Shown: piece by piece, positions 9,209 through 18,123 of the stretch | Layout of the letters: every line of letters begins with the position of its first letter | How positions within the stretch are numbered: position 1 is the first letter of the stretch | DNA from: Pseudaquidulcibacter sp041917055 | Lineage (GTDB): Bacteria; Pseudomonadota; Alphaproteobacteria; Caulobacterales; Aquidulcibacteraceae | Length of the DNA: 64,000 nucleotides | Direction: 5' to 3' | NCBI GenBank assembly: GCA_041917055.1 | Contig: JAYRYJ010000001.1 | Location: forward strand, 124,001-188,000 | Made by a program: the position numbers and the translations under genes | Notes under the pieces: generated by a model | Database searches by the model: none | What the model was told of the DNA's origin: nothing | What the model saw: the letters and a program-made list of their open reading frames with translations, nothing else

Positions 9209-10573
9209 CTATTCACAAAGCCCCAGCGTTTCGCGTTTTGACCAACGGTGAATCATCATTATCGCAACCGAACCAAGACCAATTGCGAGGCCCAACCAAA
9301 TACCATTGCCGCCCATTTTCTTATAGAATGCCAAAAAAACGCCAAACCCAAGGCCGATGCCCCAATAACCAATTGCAGCAAATACCATTGGCATTTTTGT
9401 ATCTTGCAAGCCGCGCAACATTCCGGCACCAACCACTTGGGCACCATCGGCAATTTGAAAAAGTGCAGCAATCTTTATGAAGCCAATTGCTGTCGCAATC
9501 ACCAATGCCGAGTTTTCAATTTTTTCATCAATGAATATTTTTGCTAATTCGGCAGGATACAAAAACATAATCAAAGCCATAATGGACATGAAAGTGACAC
9601 CTAAGATGAATGCCGCCCAACCCGCATTCCCAATACCCGCGCTATCTTTGCGTCCAAATGCATTTCCGACACGAATTGTCGCCGCCTGGGCAATGCCCAT
9701 GGGAACCATAAAGGTGACGGATGCAATTTGAATCGCAATTGAATGGGCAGCAGTCGAAATTTCTGAAATATACCCCATAATGAAAACCGCTAAGGAAAAG
9801 ACAGAAACTTCAAATCCGATCTGCATGCCAATCGGCAGACCCAATCGCCATAATTCGCGCAATCTGTGAAGGTCAAAATGCCAAAAATGGCCAAAAATGT
9901 GATAGCGCCGAAATTTTCTGTCATTCATAATAACAATGACGAATAATAATAATGAGACAAAAGCTGTAATAGAGCTGCCGATACCCGCCCCTAAAAGTCC
10001 GAGTTTGGGAAAGCCCCAATAACCCAATATAAGCCCTGAATTAATAAAGGCATTAAAACCAACATTAAAAAACCCGATTATCATTGACCAAATCGGGCGA
10101 TGAAGGGCCACTACAAAATTTCGCAAAGCCACAATCAAAAGCACGGGAAGAATTTCAAACAATAGCCCACGCACAAAAATCCCGATATTATTTGCAAGTT
10201 TTAGGTCAAGCCCCGCAAAACGCGCCAAATCCCCTGAAAACCACAAAAGTGCCATTACGGGAATAGAGTAAATTACCGCAATCCAAAGCGAGGCCCGCAC
10301 CGTGCGCCTCACATCTCGAACCGAATGCGCGCGCGCACCCAATTCTTTGGCGATTATTGGTGATGAAGACTGAATCAAACCAATCCCGAAAACAAGTGGC
10401 GTGATAACCAAACCGACCCCAATTGCCGATGCCGCCATTGCGTCTTCACTTAGTCGCCCCAAAAGAAAAACATCAGTCGCATTTACAAGCATTTGGGAAA
10501 GATTTGATAATATTATGGGCCATGCCAAAACAAGGGTCGCGAGCGACTCTTTATAAAAACTTCTATTGTCCAT
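9209..10573 (-). CDS. MATE family efflux transporter
   Basis: Inner-membrane multidrug exporter, 454 residues with about 12 hydrophobic helices in two repeated halves, the normal size of NorM-type pumps. Typical text includes AWPIILSNLSQMLVNATD at the N-terminus and the second-half counterpart GLPIGMQIGFE. It starts directly after the stop of the YggS-like gene with no gap, so the two form an operon. The coupling ion and substrates cannot be told. Confidence 0.9.
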   Translation of the reverse strand: MDNRSFYKESLATLVLAWPIILSNLSQMLVNATDVFLLGRLSEDAMAASAIGVGLVITPLVFGIGLIQSSSPIIAKELGARAHSVRDVRRTVRASLWIAVIYSIPVMALLWFSGDLARFAGLDLKLANNIGIFVRGLLFEILPVLLIVALRNFVVALHRPIWSMIIGFFNVGFNAFINSGLILGYWGFPKLGLLGAGIGSSITAFVSLLLFVIVIMNDRKFRRYHIFGHFWHFDLHRLRELWRLGLPIGMQIGFEVSVFSLAVFIMGYISEISTAAHSIAIQIASVTFMVPMGIAQAATIRVGNAFGRKDSAGIGNAGWAAFILGVTFMSIMALIMFLYPAELAKIFIDEKIENSALVIATAIGFIKIAALFQIADGAQVVGAGMLRGLQDTKMPMVFAAIGYWGIGLGFGVFLAFYKKMGGNGIWLGLAIGLGSVAIMMIHRWSKRETLGLCE

Positions 10574-11254
10574 TTAGCGAACCCTCTCCCCGAACAAAGC
10601 GGTTCCTATTCGCACATGGGTCGCACCATATTTAATTGCGGTTTCAAAATCCGAACTCATACCCATTGAAAGTTGGGAGAGGCCAAAATCTTTCACAAGC
10701 ATTTGCATTTTTTGGAAATATGGCGTCGGTTCTTTGTCGAACGGCGGAATGCACATTAGGCCGATTGGTTTAATGCCAAAGTCCTTTTCGATGGTTTTCA
10801 TAAATTCATTGATTTCAGCAGGCGCAATTCCCGCCTTTTGGCTTTCTTCGCCTATATTCACTTCAATAAGAAATTTCGGGGATTTTCCAAGTTTTTGGAC
10901 AGATTTTGCAATTTCTTTCGCGAGATTTGGTCTATCGAGAGTTTCAATCACATCGAATAATTGCACCGCCATTTGCGCTTTATTGGATTGCAATGGCCCG
11001 ATAAGTCTTAATTCCAATTCATTAATAGCGCGATTTTCAAAATGGGCTTTTGCCTCTTGGACTTTGTTTTCACCAAACACATTCTGCCCTGCCGCAATGA
11101 TGGCCTCGATATTTTCATTGGGTTGGGTTTTTGTGACAGCGACCAAAGTGATTTCGTCAGAATTGCGATTTGCAATTTCTGCGGCTTTTTTGATTTTATT
11201 TCTTAATGTTTCAAGCCTTTGAACAAATTGGTTTTTGATTATATTGTTATTCAT
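10574..11254 (-). CDS. YggS family PLP homeostasis protein
   Basis: Cytoplasmic PLP-binding protein (PLPBP/YggS/ProSC), 226 residues from the ATG at 11252-11254. The family maintains vitamin B6 balance rather than catalysing a known reaction. The PLP lysine is in VAVTKTQP (Lys42). Other hallmarks are FGENKVQEA, IGPLQSNKA, GLMCIPPF, LSMGMSSDFETAI and VRIGTALFG. An upstream in-frame ATG (11264-11266) is a possible alternative start. Its start codon overlaps the start of the gene on the other strand. Confidence 0.92.
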   Translation of the reverse strand: MNNNIIKNQFVQRLETLRNKIKKAAEIANRNSDEITLVAVTKTQPNENIEAIIAAGQNVFGENKVQEAKAHFENRAINELELRLIGPLQSNKAQMAVQLFDVIETLDRPNLAKEIAKSVQKLGKSPKFLIEVNIGEESQKAGIAPAEINEFMKTIEKDFGIKPIGLMCIPPFDKEPTPYFQKMQMLVKDFGLSQLSMGMSSDFETAIKYGATHVRIGTALFGERVR

Positions 11255-11825
11255 GGCATTAAGCATAAAGGAAATCTCTAAATTTGCGAAGGATTTTAAG
11301 CGCAAGCATAAAAATTTGGAGTTTTTTGTTATTAGCGACCCCGATCGGCGCAATGAAATTGATGATTTAGCGAATAATTTGCCGAAAAATTCCTTTCTGA
11401 TAATTCGTCATTTTGGGACGATCCCCGAATTTGAACCTATCAAAAATGCAAAGTGCGGCGTAATTTTGTCGTTTGACACGCGCCTTATTAATCACTCAAG
11501 AATGCACCAATTTCATTTGCCCGCAAAATCACTTCGCCAGTTTTATAATGCCCGCACAAGGCAAAGAATTTTGACCGCATCGGCGCATAATTTCAAAGAA
11601 ATACACTTTGCAGCTAAATTAGGGATTAAATTCATTATTGTCTCAAAAATTTTCAAAAGCCTAAGTCAAGGCGCAGGCAAACCAATGGGCGTTCAAAAAT
11701 TCGCGCGATTAGTGCGCCAATTGAAAGGGCAGAAAATAATCGCACTGGGCGGAATTAATCGCAAAAATTACGGGCCGATTACCAAAACCAAAGCCGCCGG
11801 AATTGCAGGGGTAGGCTTTGAATAA
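11253..11825 (+). CDS. TenI/ThiE-like thiamine phosphate synthase family protein
   Basis: 190 residues with a TMP-TENI barrel pattern: an N-terminal segment FFVISDPDRR, then TASAHNFKEIHFAAKLG, FIIVSKIFKS and IALGGINRKNY near the end. The thiazole- and pyrophosphate-binding motifs of true ThiE are not obvious, so a TenI-like or divergent role is more cautious. The ATG at 11253 overlaps the YggS start on the other strand. An upstream in-frame start at 11235 would lengthen the overlap. No clear ribosome binding site is seen for either start. Confidence 0.72.
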   Translation: MALSIKEISKFAKDFKRKHKNLEFFVISDPDRRNEIDDLANNLPKNSFLIIRHFGTIPEFEPIKNAKCGVILSFDTRLINHSRMHQFHLPAKSLRQFYNARTRQRILTASAHNFKEIHFAAKLGIKFIIVSKIFKSLSQGAGKPMGVQKFARLVRQLKGQKIIALGGINRKNYGPITKTKAAGIAGVGFE

Positions 11826-11852
11826 AGTCGCAAACCGCAAGATTACTGAAAA

Positions 11853-11880
11853 CTGTCACAAAACTGTATAAAAACTGCAA
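11853..11880 (+). promoter_or_regulatory. PHO box (PhoB site), three 11-bp-phased half sites
   Basis: CTGTCA at 11853, CTGTAT at 11864 and CTGCAA at 11875 are spaced by exactly 11 bp with A-rich spacers. This matches the PhoB-binding pattern CTGTCA-N5-CTGTCA. It lies 55 bp upstream of the pstS-like start, a promoter-proximal position. Confidence 0.8.
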
Positions 11881-11934
11881 TAAAGGCCGCGCAATTTGCT
11901 AAAGTCATTTTAGAAAATGACAGGAGTTTGGGTT

Positions 11935-12978
11935 ATGAAAAAAGGTCTATTCATTGCATTAGGTGCACTCACTATTTTGGCGGCGTGCGGACAGAAAGAA
12001 ACTGCTCGCGATCGCATTTCGATTGTTGGTTCATCAACCGTATTTCCATTTGCCAGTGCAGTTGCCGAAGCATTTGGGCCATCAAATAATGGCAAAGTTC
12101 CGAAAGTCGAATCCACCGGAACCGGTGGCGGCATTAAGATTTTCTGCGCAACCAATGGTTTGGCGGGTGTTGATGTTGCCAATGCATCTCGCAAAATGAA
12201 AAAATCCGAATTTGAAACTTGCGCAAAAAATGGAATAAACGAAATTATTGAAGTAAAAATCGGTCATGACGGCATTGTTTTGGCAAATGCTAAAGCTGGT
12301 TCCACATTAGAGCTTGATGCCAAAGACCTTTATTTGGCTTTGGCAAAAGAAATTCCGGTTAATGGCGCATTAGTTGCAAATCCCAACAAAACTTGGGCCG
12401 ACGTTAATCCAAAACTACCGGCGGTTAGAATTGAAGTTATGGGGCCACCACCAACCTCCGGCACACGTGATGCTTTTGCCGAAATGATTTTGGAAAAAGG
12501 CGCCGAAAAAATCGACTTTCTTAAAGCAATGAAAGAAAAAGATGCCGAAGGCTTCAAAAAAGTTGCAATGTCAATTCGTGAAGACGGCGCATGGAAAGAC
12601 ATGGGCGAAAATGACAATCTAATTGTCCAGGCTTTGGCAAATTCAAAAGACGCATTCGGCGTTTTTGGTTTTTCATTCTTTGAAGAGAATATGGATAAAT
12701 TGAAAGCGGCAAAAATCGGCGGCAAAGCCCCCGAAATCGCCACCATTAAAGATGGTTCATATCCTGCGGCGCGCTCTTTATATTTCTATGTCAAAAAAGC
12801 CAATCTTTCGCTTTTGCCGTCTTTGAAAGGATATATGGCGGAATTTGTGTCGCCAAAAGCAATGGGCGAAAAAGGCTATTTGATTTCGCGCGGCCTTATT
12901 CCATTGGCGCAAGATGAATTGGCAAAACAGACAGAAGTTGTGAATTCATTAAGCACTATGACAGCACCGGAAAAATAA
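11935..12978 (+). CDS. PstS-like phosphate-binding lipoprotein
   Basis: Periplasmic phosphate-binding protein, 347 residues from the ATG at 11935. AGGAG 8 bp upstream supports this start over the ATG at 11917. The signal ends in a lipobox (ILAAC), so it should be lipid anchored. Phosphate-site signatures are IVGSSTVFPF, ESTGTGGG and GPPPTSGTRDAF. It sits behind a PHO box and before an OprP-type porin and a second PstS-like gene. No pstCAB permease genes are in the window, so it must use a permease elsewhere or act as a scavenger. Confidence 0.9.
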   Translation: MKKGLFIALGALTILAACGQKETARDRISIVGSSTVFPFASAVAEAFGPSNNGKVPKVESTGTGGGIKIFCATNGLAGVDVANASRKMKKSEFETCAKNGINEIIEVKIGHDGIVLANAKAGSTLELDAKDLYLALAKEIPVNGALVANPNKTWADVNPKLPAVRIEVMGPPPTSGTRDAFAEMILEKGAEKIDFLKAMKEKDAEGFKKVAMSIREDGAWKDMGENDNLIVQALANSKDAFGVFGFSFFEENMDKLKAAKIGGKAPEIATIKDGSYPAARSLYFYVKKANLSLLPSLKGYMAEFVSPKAMGEKGYLISRGLIPLAQDELAKQTEVVNSLSTMTAPEK

Positions 12979-13007
12979 ATCCAAACAAATCAAATACTTA
13001 AAAACCG

Positions 13008-13068
13008 TGTCACAAATTTGTAATGTTTCGTTCAAAGATGTGTCACGGTTTTTATATTTTTGTGTCAC
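13008..13068 (+). promoter_or_regulatory. Array of PHO-box half sites upstream of the porin
   Basis: TGTCAC at 13008, TGTAAT at 13019, TGTCAC at 13041 and TGTCAC at 13063. All four starts fall on one 11-bp register (steps of 11, 22 and 22). This is the helical phasing expected for PhoB dimers. The array lies 64 bp or more upstream of the porin ATG. Confidence 0.72.
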
Positions 13069-13131
13069 ATTCTAAGCCTAAACGCCCCCTCGAAAATCGG
13101 CAATCGGTCGATTCTTTCATGAGGGGACATT

Positions 13132-14352
13132 ATGTCAAAAAAGAATTTAATCATTTCAGGTGCTGCATTGGCAATTATGGCCGCCGCCCCTGCATTTGCG
13201 CAAGACGCAGTAACCACCGATATTGATTGGTCAAAAGGTTCACCAAGATATACTTCGTCTGACGGTGAATTCCAATTCCGCATTCGTGGTCGTTATATGG
13301 GCGATGCCTATTCTTCAAAAGTTGATTTCGACGGCACATCAAATGACGTAAGCCTTTCCGGTTATGCAACTCGCCGCCTTCGCCTTGGTGTTGAAGGTAA
13401 AATGAATTCTGTATTCAATTTTAAAGCCGAAGTAACATTCAAACCTGACGCTTCGTTGGCAGGTGTTGAATATAATGACGTTTGGTTGGGTTATGACAAT
13501 AATGGCACCGAAATTATTTTTGGTAACAATTATTTCACTGCACCACTTGAATCATTGTCTTCTTCTTTGGTTCAAATGTCGAACGAACGTTCAATGGTTT
13601 CGGCGGCTTTCCAACAAGCTGACCGTGCAACCGGTCTTGTTGTTCGCAAATATTCTGACAATTGGATGATCGTTGGCGGTTATTACGGCAATAAAGGCGA
13701 AATCAAAGAAGCCGGTAACAGCACCGAAACTCAATATCTTCAAATTCGCGGCGATTACGCAATCAGCAATGAAAAAGGCAAATATTTGATTGTTGGCGGT
13801 CACGCAAAATTCCGCGATTCTAACAATACCGCGATTTCTTATTCTCATGCAAAAGCAGTTCAAAGCAATTATGGTTCAGGTTCATACCTTGGCAGCCCGT
13901 CAGGCGTTTTGAAAGATGAGATTTATGGTCTCGAAGGCTTTTGGTCTATGGGTTCTTTGAGCTTGATGGCTGAATATGACATTGCCAAAGCAAAAACCGC
14001 AACTACCGAATATGATTTTGGCGGCGGTTTTGTTGAAGCCGCATATTATTTCACAGGCGAAGTTCGCTCTTATGACGCTAAAAACGGCGAATTGAAAGGC
14101 GTTAAACCTAATTCACCATTGCAAGAAGGTGGTTATGGCGCATGGGGTGTTGTTGCCCGTTACGATACTTTGGACATGATCGATAATGGTTTCGTCGGCG
14201 GTAAAGCTGATGCCTATTCAATCGGCGCAATTTGGCAACCGACTGATTTTGTCATTTTCCGCGCAATGTATGGCCGCACTGATTTTGACAAAACTTCAAA
14301 AGGTGCAGGCAAAGTCGATTCATTCACTCTTCGCACTCAATTTAGCTTCTAA
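13132..14352 (+). CDS. OprO/OprP-type phosphate-selective porin
   Basis: Outer-membrane beta-barrel, 406 residues. Signal peptide MSKKNLIISGAALAIMAAAP ends at AFAQ; a GAGGGG site precedes the ATG. The chain alternates polar and hydrophobic residues with many Gly/Tyr/Asp turns and ends in ...RTQFSF, the C-terminal Phe needed for barrel assembly. FQFRIRGRYMGDAY and LRRL-type segments near residues 35-85 resemble OprP porins. PHO-box repeats upstream and PstS-like genes on both sides support a phosphate or polyphosphate channel. Confidence 0.87.
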   Translation: MSKKNLIISGAALAIMAAAPAFAQDAVTTDIDWSKGSPRYTSSDGEFQFRIRGRYMGDAYSSKVDFDGTSNDVSLSGYATRRLRLGVEGKMNSVFNFKAEVTFKPDASLAGVEYNDVWLGYDNNGTEIIFGNNYFTAPLESLSSSLVQMSNERSMVSAAFQQADRATGLVVRKYSDNWMIVGGYYGNKGEIKEAGNSTETQYLQIRGDYAISNEKGKYLIVGGHAKFRDSNNTAISYSHAKAVQSNYGSGSYLGSPSGVLKDEIYGLEGFWSMGSLSLMAEYDIAKAKTATTEYDFGGGFVEAAYYFTGEVRSYDAKNGELKGVKPNSPLQEGGYGAWGVVARYDTLDMIDNGFVGGKADAYSIGAIWQPTDFVIFRAMYGRTDFDKTSKGAGKVDSFTLRTQFSF

Positions 14353-14369
14353 TCTTAAGGAAAGAGACT

Positions 14370-15416
14370 ATGAAAAAATCTTCTAAAATCATTCTTGGTT
14401 TTGTTGGCGCGATTTCGGCTTTGGCACTTGTTGCTGCTGCTGGTCGTGACAAAATCTCAATCGTCGGTTCTTCGACAGTATTCCCATTCTCTACTGCTGT
14501 TGCTGAAAAGTTCGGCTCTACCGGTGCTTTTCCAACTCCTAAAGTTGAATCAACTGGAACCGGTGGCGGCATGGCGCTTTTCTGCAAAGGCGTTGGCCCA
14601 AATACACCTGACGTAACTAATGCGTCGCGCCCGATGAAATTGTCTGAATATCAATCTTGCCAAAGAAATGGCGTTAAAGAGATTGTTCAGGTTAAAATCG
14701 GTTATGACGGCATCGTTCTTGCCAATGCCAAAAGCGGCACTGACTTTGCTTTGACACCGCGCCAAATCTATTGGGGTCTTGCGAAAATGGTTCCTTATCA
14801 AGGTAAAATGGCTTTGAACACTACTAAATTCTGGTCAGATGTTGACCCGTCTTTGCCACACGTTCCTATTAATGTGATGGGCCCACCACCGACCTCTGGC
14901 ACACGTGACGCTTTCAATGAAATCGTTATGGAAGGCGGCGCACGTACTTTTGCAACAATGAATAATCTTCGTTCAAACAACGAAGCTCAATTCAAAAAAT
15001 TGACGCATCAAATGCGTGAAGATGGTGTTTGGAAAGACGCAGGCGAAAACGACAATTTGATCGTAAATGCTTTGGTCAAAAACTCGCAAATGCTTGGTAT
15101 TTTTGGCTTCTCTTTCTATGAAGAAAACATGGATAAAGTCCAAGCAACACCAATCAATGGCAAAATGCCAACTTTTGATTCGATTGCAAACGGTTCTTAC
15201 CCTATTTCTCGCTCTTTGTTCTTCTATATCAAAAAGCAAAATTTGGGCGTGGTTCAAGGCATTAAAGAATATGCACAAGAATTCGTTTCCGAACGCGCTG
15301 CAGGTGCAAAAGGCTATCTTCGCGGTCGCGGTCTTGTGACTTTGTCGTCAGGTGAACTTGCGAAACAAGCTGGCATTGTTGAAAACATGTCATTGATGTC
15401 GGCTCCTAAGAATTAA
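14370..15416 (+). CDS. Second PstS-like phosphate-binding protein, without lipobox Cys
   Basis: Paralogue of the gene at 11935, 348 residues, 17 bp after the porin stop, so in the same transcript. It carries the same signatures (ISIVGSSTVFPFS, ESTGTGGGM, GPPPTSGTRDAF). At the end of the signal peptide the first copy has LAACGQ, while this copy reads LVAAAGRD, so it should be a free periplasmic protein rather than a lipoprotein. AAGGAAAG upstream supports the start. A strong terminator follows. Confidence 0.9.
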   Translation: MKKSSKIILGFVGAISALALVAAAGRDKISIVGSSTVFPFSTAVAEKFGSTGAFPTPKVESTGTGGGMALFCKGVGPNTPDVTNASRPMKLSEYQSCQRNGVKEIVQVKIGYDGIVLANAKSGTDFALTPRQIYWGLAKMVPYQGKMALNTTKFWSDVDPSLPHVPINVMGPPPTSGTRDAFNEIVMEGGARTFATMNNLRSNNEAQFKKLTHQMREDGVWKDAGENDNLIVNALVKNSQMLGIFGFSFYEENMDKVQATPINGKMPTFDSIANGSYPISRSLFFYIKKQNLGVVQGIKEYAQEFVSERAAGAKGYLRGRGLVTLSSGELAKQAGIVENMSLMSAPKN

Positions 15417-15466
15417 TTTCCTCCCACAATTCCTCCCCATGAGGGTTTCCCCCCTCTCAAAGAAGA

Positions 15467-15494
15467 AAGGCGCGAATTTATTCGCGCCTTTTTT
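15467..15494 (+). terminator. Rho-independent terminator of the phosphate island
   Basis: A perfect 10-bp stem (AAGGCGCGAA at 15467-15476, TTCGCGCCTT at 15481-15490) with loop TTTA, followed by a T run. It lies 51 bp after the second pstS-like stop. Confidence 0.93.
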
Positions 15495-15587
15495 GTTTTG
15501 TGACATATAGTGGCGCTGCTTCATCTAACGCTTGCATGGTTCGCAAATTTTGTTAATTATGGTGCGACAAACTGTCAGGGGAGAAAT

Positions 15588-15896
15588 ATGGCTGGCGCTT
15601 CAGATTATAAAATCGGCTCAATGAATATTGATGAGCAAAATCGCACTTTTGATTCATTTATTAAATGGTCGGTCTGGGGCGGATTATTGACCGCACTGGG
15701 AATTCTTGGTTTTGTCCTACATTATGGCGGCGGCTTTGCACCCTTGACCAGTGCGCTTATCTCAAGTGTCTTGGGCGCTATACTAGGCTTTATCCTTAAA
15801 CAACCAAAATCTTGGTATGTTACGATTGCGGGAATTTTTGTTTTGGTTGCAATTTTGTCGGTAATCGCTGCATTCTTTGGCATGTTTGCGGGTTAG
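15588..15896 (+). CDS. aa3-type cytochrome oxidase subunit IV domain protein
   Basis: Small membrane protein, 102 residues, start chosen at 15588 behind CAGGGGAG. The N-terminal motif MNIDEQNRTFDSFIKWSVW is the hallmark of the short subunit IV of alphaproteobacterial aa3 oxidases, followed by a transmembrane segment. Unlike the usual roughly 50-residue protein it has two more hydrophobic segments (about 55-72 and 78-102). The function of the extension is unknown. It stands alone between the phosphate island and proA. Confidence 0.78.
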   Translation: MAGASDYKIGSMNIDEQNRTFDSFIKWSVWGGLLTALGILGFVLHYGGGFAPLTSALISSVLGAILGFILKQPKSWYVTIAGIFVLVAILSVIAAFFGMFAG

Positions 15897-15945
15897 TCGC
15901 GCTTAAAAGGTTGAAAAACGCGGTCAAAACCGCCATTAAACATTT

Positions 15946-17220
15946 ATGACCATAGCAAATGAAATAGCGACCCCGGAACTCGCAGCAAATATTGGTGCAC
16001 GCGCCAAAACGGCATTTAAGACGCTTTCTTTAAGCACTAAAGAGCAACGCAATGATGCATTAGTGGCGATGGCTCATGAAGTTCGCGCTGCAAAATCGCA
16101 AATATTGGCTGCAAATGAAACCGATATTGCAAATGGTATTGCTTCTGGCCTATCAGCGGCAATGATTGATAGGCTAAAACTTGATGATGCGCGCATTGAG
16201 GGTATTGCAAGCGGCCTTGAAAGCATTGCTGCTCAGGCTGATAAAATCGGTCAGATTATGGAAACCTATAAGCGCCCGAATGGCCTGATTATTGACAAAA
16301 CCCGTATTCCAATTGGTGTAATCGGCATTATTTATGAAAGCCGCCCAAATGTTACAGCCGATGCAGGCGCTTTATGCCTTCGTGCCGGAAATGCATGTGT
16401 TTTACGCGGTGGTAAAGAGGCATTTTTAACTTCAAATCAAATTGCCAATTGCCTTCGCGCAGGTTTGAGAACGGCGGGGCTTCCTGAAGACGTTATCCAA
16501 TTCGTGCAAACCACAAATCGCGATTTTGTCGGTGAAATGTTGCGGGGTTTAAATGGTTCAATTGATTTGATTGTGCCGCGCGGTGGCAAAACCCTGGTTG
16601 CGCGCGTCCTTGATGAGGCCAAAGTTCCGGTTTTGGCGCATCTTGAAGGGCTTTGCCATACTTATATTGAAAAATCCGCTGATTTTGAGAAAGCATTGAA
16701 TATTGTTTTAAACGCTAAAATGCGTCGCACCGGAATTTGTGGCGCGACCGAAACTCTATTAATTGATGCGGCAATTGCCAAGGACTTCCTTCCAAAAATC
16801 GCAAAAGCACTTGAAGAAAAAGGCTGTGAATTACGCGGTGAGGAGAAAGCACGCCAAATATATGACATGAAATCCGCCAATGAAGAAGATTGGCGCACCG
16901 AATACCTTGATGCAATCCTATCAATAAAAATCGTCAGCAACATTAATGAGGCCATTGAACATATTGCCGAATATGGTTCGGGCCATACCGATGCAATAAT
17001 TACCGAAGACAATGCTGCGGCGCAGGAATTTTTGAACCGTGTTGATAGTTCAATTGTTATTCACAATGCGTCAACCCAATATGCCGATGGTGGCGAATTT
17101 GGTTTTGGCGGTGAAATCGGGATTGGAACCGGGCGGCTTCATGCTCGTGGCCCGGTTGGCGCCGAAGGGCTAACGACCTATAAATATGTCGTTCACGGCA
17201 ATGGCCAATGCAGACCATGA
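15946..17220 (+). CDS. proA: Glutamate-5-semialdehyde dehydrogenase
   Basis: Second step of proline synthesis: NADPH-dependent reduction of glutamyl-5-phosphate in the cytoplasm. 424 residues, the family length. The catalytic Cys is in RRTGICGATETLL, with IGVIGIIYESRPNVT, VPRGGK and GIGTGRLHARGPVG also diagnostic. nadD follows 23 bp later, a frequent alphaproteobacterial order. proB, the usual upstream partner, is not adjacent. Confidence 0.96.
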   Translation: MTIANEIATPELAANIGARAKTAFKTLSLSTKEQRNDALVAMAHEVRAAKSQILAANETDIANGIASGLSAAMIDRLKLDDARIEGIASGLESIAAQADKIGQIMETYKRPNGLIIDKTRIPIGVIGIIYESRPNVTADAGALCLRAGNACVLRGGKEAFLTSNQIANCLRAGLRTAGLPEDVIQFVQTTNRDFVGEMLRGLNGSIDLIVPRGGKTLVARVLDEAKVPVLAHLEGLCHTYIEKSADFEKALNIVLNAKMRRTGICGATETLLIDAAIAKDFLPKIAKALEEKGCELRGEEKARQIYDMKSANEEDWRTEYLDAILSIKIVSNINEAIEHIAEYGSGHTDAIITEDNAAAQEFLNRVDSSIVIHNASTQYADGGEFGFGGEIGIGTGRLHARGPVGAEGLTTYKYVVHGNGQCRP

Positions 17221-17243
17221 AGATGAATAATAGAAAAACTTAA

Positions 17244-17837
17244 ATGCGCCGAAACCTCCCTTTTGCATATCGCGGCATGAAAATCGGCCTTTTGGGCGGT
17301 TCTTTTGACCCTGCGCATACGGGGCATTTGCACGTCGCCGAAACCGCAATGGCATTACTTGGTCTTGATTTTGTTTGGTGGCTCGTTAGTCCGCAAAATC
17401 CATTAAAAAAAGGCTCTTCCCCAATTCAAGAGCGGCTTCAATCAGCAAAAAATATTGCGCGAAGCGCGAAAATGATTGTGACGGACATCGAGTGTCACCT
17501 TAAAACCCAATATACAATCGACACCCTTAAAGCATTGAAAGCCCGATATAATGGTGTGCGTTTTGTTTGGCTTATGGGTGGCGATAATCTTGAGGGTTTT
17601 GAACATTGGCGCGGTTGGCACGAAATTGTGCGCGAAGTTCCGATCTGTGTTGTTTCGCGACCAACTGCGGGGCCAAAGGCACGATTGGGGCGTATGGCAC
17701 GTCAATTTGCGGCCTATCGCATAAATCCGATAAATGCAAAATCCTTGGCCCGCTTAAAGCCGCCGTCTTGGGTCTATGTTCCGGCACGATTCAATAAATT
17801 ATCATCCACGCTTTTACGCTCACGCCGAAAGAAGTGA
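17244..17837 (+). CDS. nadD: Nicotinate-nucleotide adenylyltransferase
   Basis: Transfers AMP from ATP to nicotinate mononucleotide in NAD synthesis. 197 residues. The nucleotidyltransferase motif GGSFDPAHTGHLHVAE begins at residue 17 and the C-terminal LSSTLLRSR matches the ISSTxxR signature. The ATG at 17244 gives an 11-residue leader common in alphaproteobacteria; the alternative start is 17277. The next gene is not rsfS, which often follows nadD, but a 627-bp non-coding stretch. Confidence 0.94.
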   Translation: MRRNLPFAYRGMKIGLLGGSFDPAHTGHLHVAETAMALLGLDFVWWLVSPQNPLKKGSSPIQERLQSAKNIARSAKMIVTDIECHLKTQYTIDTLKALKARYNGVRFVWLMGGDNLEGFEHWRGWHEIVREVPICVVSRPTAGPKARLGRMARQFAAYRINPINAKSLARLKPPSWVYVPARFNKLSSTLLRSRRKK

Positions 17838-17856
17838 GCCGTTAGATGTGGCGTTT

Positions 17857-18083
17857 CAATAGGTTGTTGTAGTTTGTCGAAATAGAGGGCTGGTTTGGGA
17901 AAGTCTTTATGGGCAGTTATGCCATATAGACCTTTTGCAATTGTGTTAACCTAAAACCGCACACCAACAATTGCTGTCTCTTTTTTCGCAGTAAACAAGG
18001 TTTCGGCAAAAAAGAAAACAAAACAAAAAAACAAAAAACCGTTGGATTTTGGACAATTGTAGTGACTATTGAATTTCAAAGCC
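17857..18083. repeat. Dispersed intergenic repeat, short copy
   Basis: This stretch is a diverged copy of 55618-56010. Shared blocks are AATAGGTTGTTG near the left end, an imperfect GTCTTTATG...CATATAGACC hairpin (17901-17932), and a right block with TTTCGGCAAAAA followed by A-rich DNA and GGACAATT (18000-18057). The copy lacks the middle part of the other one. No protein is supported; the A-rich part gives only low-complexity frames. Confidence 0.65.
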
Positions 18084-18123
18084 ACAACAGCCTTTTGAGA
18101 CTCATGATATTGCGCAAAAAAAG

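Noticed and set aside
9477..9731. Plus-strand frames across the MATE transporter gene
   Set aside because: Antisense shadows; the minus-strand protein is full length with clear family features.
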